This document shows, piece by piece, positions 5,213-6,384 of a stretch of DNA of 6,384 nt. A program made the translations under genes and the position numbers. Numbering within the stretch: the first letter of the stretch is position 1; every line of letters starts with the position of its first letter. Under the pieces are notes generated by a model that was given only the letters and a program-made list of their open reading frames with translations, searched no databases and was not told the DNA's origin. The stretch covers positions 1 through 6,384 of the forward strand of contig JBGPNM010000060.1 of NCBI GenBank assembly GCA_041487535.1. Direction: 5' to 3'. This DNA is from JANWHZ01 sp041487535. GTDB lineage: Bacteria > Patescibacteriota > Saccharimonadia > Saccharimonadales > UBA4665.

Positions 5213-5503
5213 ATGCTTAACCGCTCGCGATTCTCTGCGCACGTTCTTCTAGCCTTGATTGCTGGGATATTGCTCGCAAGTTTTGGTACGAGCATTAGCT
5301 ATCCATGCCCTTCGCTACCTGATGATCCCAGCTCCCATTGTGTTTCGTACCAAAGGGCGGTGCTACACCCGAACAACCTCGCTTCGAATACGCAGGGTAG
5401 CTTGACTCGATTTATCCTCAGTCTTCTGTCCGGATTCGCAATCATCCTAATACTGCTCATTGCTTTCAACATAATCTGGGCACAAAGAGGCCACCGTCGT
5501 TGA
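5213..5503 (+). CDS. Small two-helix membrane protein, unknown function
   Basis: A 96-residue protein with two hydrophobic segments (about 9-29 and 67-89) joined by a polar loop of about 37 residues holding two Cys (32, 43). Positive residues at both ends (RSR at 4-6, QRGHRR at 91-96) predict both termini inside and the loop outside, where the Cys could form a disulfide. No family is recognised. A perfect extended -10 box ends seven bases before the ATG and no ribosome binding site is present, so it is probably expressed from a leaderless mRNA; this good promoter is the main reason to trust the gene. It lies inside the tRNA-Ser island, downstream of the secreted protein but with its own promoter. 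Confidence 0.65.
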   Translation: MLNRSRFSAHVLLALIAGILLASFGTSISYPCPSLPDDPSSHCVSYQRAVLHPNNLASNTQGSLTRFILSLLSGFAIILILLIAFNIIWAQRGHRR

Positions 5504-5523
5504 CCGGGATTTTCGACTACCGA

Positions 5524-5579
5524 GCTGAAAACTGTTATGCGGCAAGGTACCGTGGGTTCGAATCCCTCCCTCTCCGCCA
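5524..5579 (+). pseudogene. tRNA-Ser 3' half (att-like copy 3)
   Basis: Bases 5554-5579 equal the last 26 bases of tRNA-Ser(CGA), and 32 of 33 match from 5547. Weaker likeness reaches further back: TGAAAA and TGCGG-CAA align with the anticodon loop and variable arm of the intact gene, with TGA at the anticodon place. So this is the 3' half of a somewhat different serine tRNA, with no 5' half in front of it. It marks the right end of the island and the return to chromosomal genes 12 bases later. Confidence 0.7.
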
Positions 5580-5590
5580 GGTAATTATTT

Positions 5591-5695
5591 ATGAAAGCAG
5601 CAACCCATAGCGGCAGGTTCCATGCGGACGACGCATTTGCCATCGCCACCTTGAGGTTTGCCGGTGTTCTGGCCGAGCTGGCCTGCAACAAGTAA
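5591..5695 (+). pseudogene. MYG1-family gene, N-terminal fragment only
   Basis: Thirty-four codons beginning MKAATHSGRFHADDAFAIAT. THSGxFHADDxFA (residues 5-17) is the hallmark N-terminus of the MYG1/UPF0160 family, predicted metal-binding hydrolases related to DHH phosphoesterases; members are usually around 300 residues. Here the frame ends with TAA at 5693-5695, where the inverted repeat R1 starts, and no further MYG1 sequence appears after R1: the HIT gene begins straight away. So most of the gene has been lost, by insertion plus deletion. Codons up to the break look intact, so the loss may be recent. The start at 5591 is 11 bases after the last tRNA-Ser scar. Recognition rests on one short but very typical motif. 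Confidence 0.75.
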
Positions 5696-5860
5696 AGACC
5701 TCCTGCAGAATAACCCCGCGGTCCAGCAAGCGCCATTTTTGTTCCAAACCTAGCTAAAGCTTTCGCTCCGTAACAAATGTTACGCATTGTCGGCTTTGAT
5801 CAGTTTGGAACAAAGATCATCACTTTCTGGTTCCACGGTTTATTCTGCAAGAGGTCTTAA
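5695..5860. repeat. Large inverted repeat element R1
   Basis: A 164-base imperfect palindrome. Outer arms: AAGACCTC at 5695-5702 and GAGGTCTT at 5851-5858, continuing through TGCAGAATAA with one mismatch in 18. Inner arms: GTTCCAAAC (5741-5749) with GTTTGGAAC (5803-5811) and AAAGC (5756-5760) with GCTTT (5793-5797). Apex: GTAAC/GTTAC (5770-5774 with 5779-5783) around AAAT. It has no ORF of its own and resembles a MITE or a large intergenic hairpin repeat. It truncates the MYG1 gene and ends 14 bases before the HIT start codon. R2 is a second copy in the same orientation. Confidence 0.85.
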
Positions 5861-5862
5861 GA

Positions 5863-5868
5863 TATACT
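5863..5868 (+). promoter_or_regulatory. -10 box of HIT gene (leaderless)
   Basis: TATACT ends six bases before ATG 5875, so transcription should start at the start codon. The -35 region (5840-5845, TTATTC) falls inside the right arm of R1, so the repeat may supply part of the promoter. Confidence 0.5.
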
Positions 5869-5874
5869 AAATTT

Positions 5875-6285
5875 ATGCAAGAATCGATCTTTACGAAAAT
5901 TATCAAGGGGGAAATTCCCTGTCACAAGGTGTATGAGGACGATCACACGCTGGCGTTCCTGGATATCCATCCGGTAACTCCCGGACATACGCTGGTCGTG
6001 CCAAAGCGGGAGGTTGAGTTCGTGTGGGACCTGTCCGAAGCTGACTACCTGGCACTGATGGAGGCATGCAAGGTAGTGGCGCAGCGATTACGCGAGGTGC
6101 TGGCCGTACCGTACGTGGGTGTGCAAGTTGTGGGCGTTGATGTGCCGCATGCCCACGTCCACCTTATTCCTTTCTCTACGGTTGTCGAATTTCACGGCCA
6201 AGCGGATATGAGCGCTGAGCCGAACCACGACGCTCTAAAACGCCTTGCCAGCACGCTACTGTTCTTAAGACCTCTTGCAAAATAA
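5875..6285 (+). CDS. HIT-family nucleotide hydrolase/transferase
   Basis: Histidine-triad protein; the superfamily hydrolyses or transfers nucleoside monophosphates (adenosine phosphoramidates, dinucleotide polyphosphates) through a covalent nucleotidyl-His. The 136 residues show the HIT fold: SIFTKIIKGEIPCHKVYED (4-22), the FLDIHPVTPGHTLVVPK strand pair (28-44), the helix 54-76, and the triad PHAHVHLIPF (91-100) with His92, His94 (nucleophile) and His96. The last six residues, LRPLAK (131-136), and the stop TAA are encoded by the left arm of repeat R2, so the native C-terminus has been replaced, though the loss is small and the active site is whole. There is no ribosome binding site; the -10 box ends six bases before ATG 5875, so a leaderless message is likely. 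The gene lies between two same-direction repeat copies, R1 and R2. Confidence 0.93.
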   Translation: MQESIFTKIIKGEIPCHKVYEDDHTLAFLDIHPVTPGHTLVVPKREVEFVWDLSEADYLALMEACKVVAQRLREVLAVPYVGVQVVGVDVPHAHVHLIPFSTVVEFHGQADMSAEPNHDALKRLASTLLFLRPLAK

Positions 6286-6384
6286 ATCCATAGTCCATAA
6301 CCTGCCATTTTTGCTCCAGACCGATCCAAGACCTTCGTACCGTAACTTTAGGTTACACTTTGTCGGTTTTAGCCAATCTGGAAC
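6265..6384. repeat. Large inverted repeat element R2 (cut by window end)
   Basis: Second copy of the R1 element, same orientation, missing its right outer arm because the window ends. Shared points: left end TTAAGACCTCTTGCA, the GCCATTTTTG block (6304-6313), TCCAGA (6315-6320) with TCTGGA (6377-6382), AAGAC (6328-6332) with GTTTT (6366-6370, one G-T pair), and GTAAC/GTTAC (6342-6346 with 6352-6356). Several bases differ from R1 on both sides of a stem, so pairing is kept. It starts inside the HIT gene. Confidence 0.8.

Noticed and set aside
5299..5787. Minus-strand ORF with AEREGFEPTVPC
   Set aside because: Antisense of the tRNA-Ser 3' half and of the MYG1 fragment and membrane protein; not a real gene.
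5695..5860. Integron attC site
   Set aside because: Geometry is similar but the conserved core sites are absent and no integron integrase is in view.

Overview
The window most likely comes from a Patescibacteria/CPR genome, and Candidatus Saccharibacteria (TM7) is my best guess. The grounds are the style of the ABC transporter pair, several genes whose -10 box sits only 6-7 bases before the start codon (leaderless), and compact gene order with tRNA genes as insertion sites. TGA is used as a normal stop in the toxin, the antitoxin and the small membrane protein, which argues against the TGA-recoding Absconditabacteria/Gracilibacteria. The taxonomic call is an inference; no marker gene in the window settles it.

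Left part (1-2530): a strongly structured non-coding stretch (1-142), a possible 54-residue ORF and a hairpin-rich leader (232-396), then a MacB/FtsX-type ABC exporter operon: permease (398-1738) followed one base later by its ATPase (1740-2408). A large imperfect inverted repeat (R0, 2426-2530) lies just after the ATPase stop.

Middle part (2531-4000), minus strand: a ribbon-helix-helix antitoxin and an overlapping MazF/PemK toxin, then a small DUF1653 protein. A palindrome covers the -10 box of the antitoxin promoter. Upstream lies tRNA-Arg with the unusual anticodon GCG, and then an unannotated stretch holding strong hairpins.

Right part (4001-6384), plus strand: an intact tRNA-Ser(CGA) whose 3' end is repeated at 4194-4215 and 5547-5579. 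The material between the intact gene and the last copy (4091-5579) looks like one or two insertions at a tRNA attachment site. It holds a decayed tRNA-Ser(GGA), a secreted four-cysteine protein and a two-helix membrane protein. No integrase is visible. Immediately after the last copy comes the first 34 codons of a MYG1-family gene, cut off by a 164-base hairpin repeat (R1). A HIT-family hydrolase follows, and its last six codons and stop lie inside a second copy (R2) that runs off the window.

The most interesting observations are the R0/R1/R2 hairpin family, whose two inner stems carry compensatory base changes and whose ends cut or terminate two genes; the tRNA-Ser island with its serial 3'-end copies; and the structured RNA at the left edge, which has two competing pairings.
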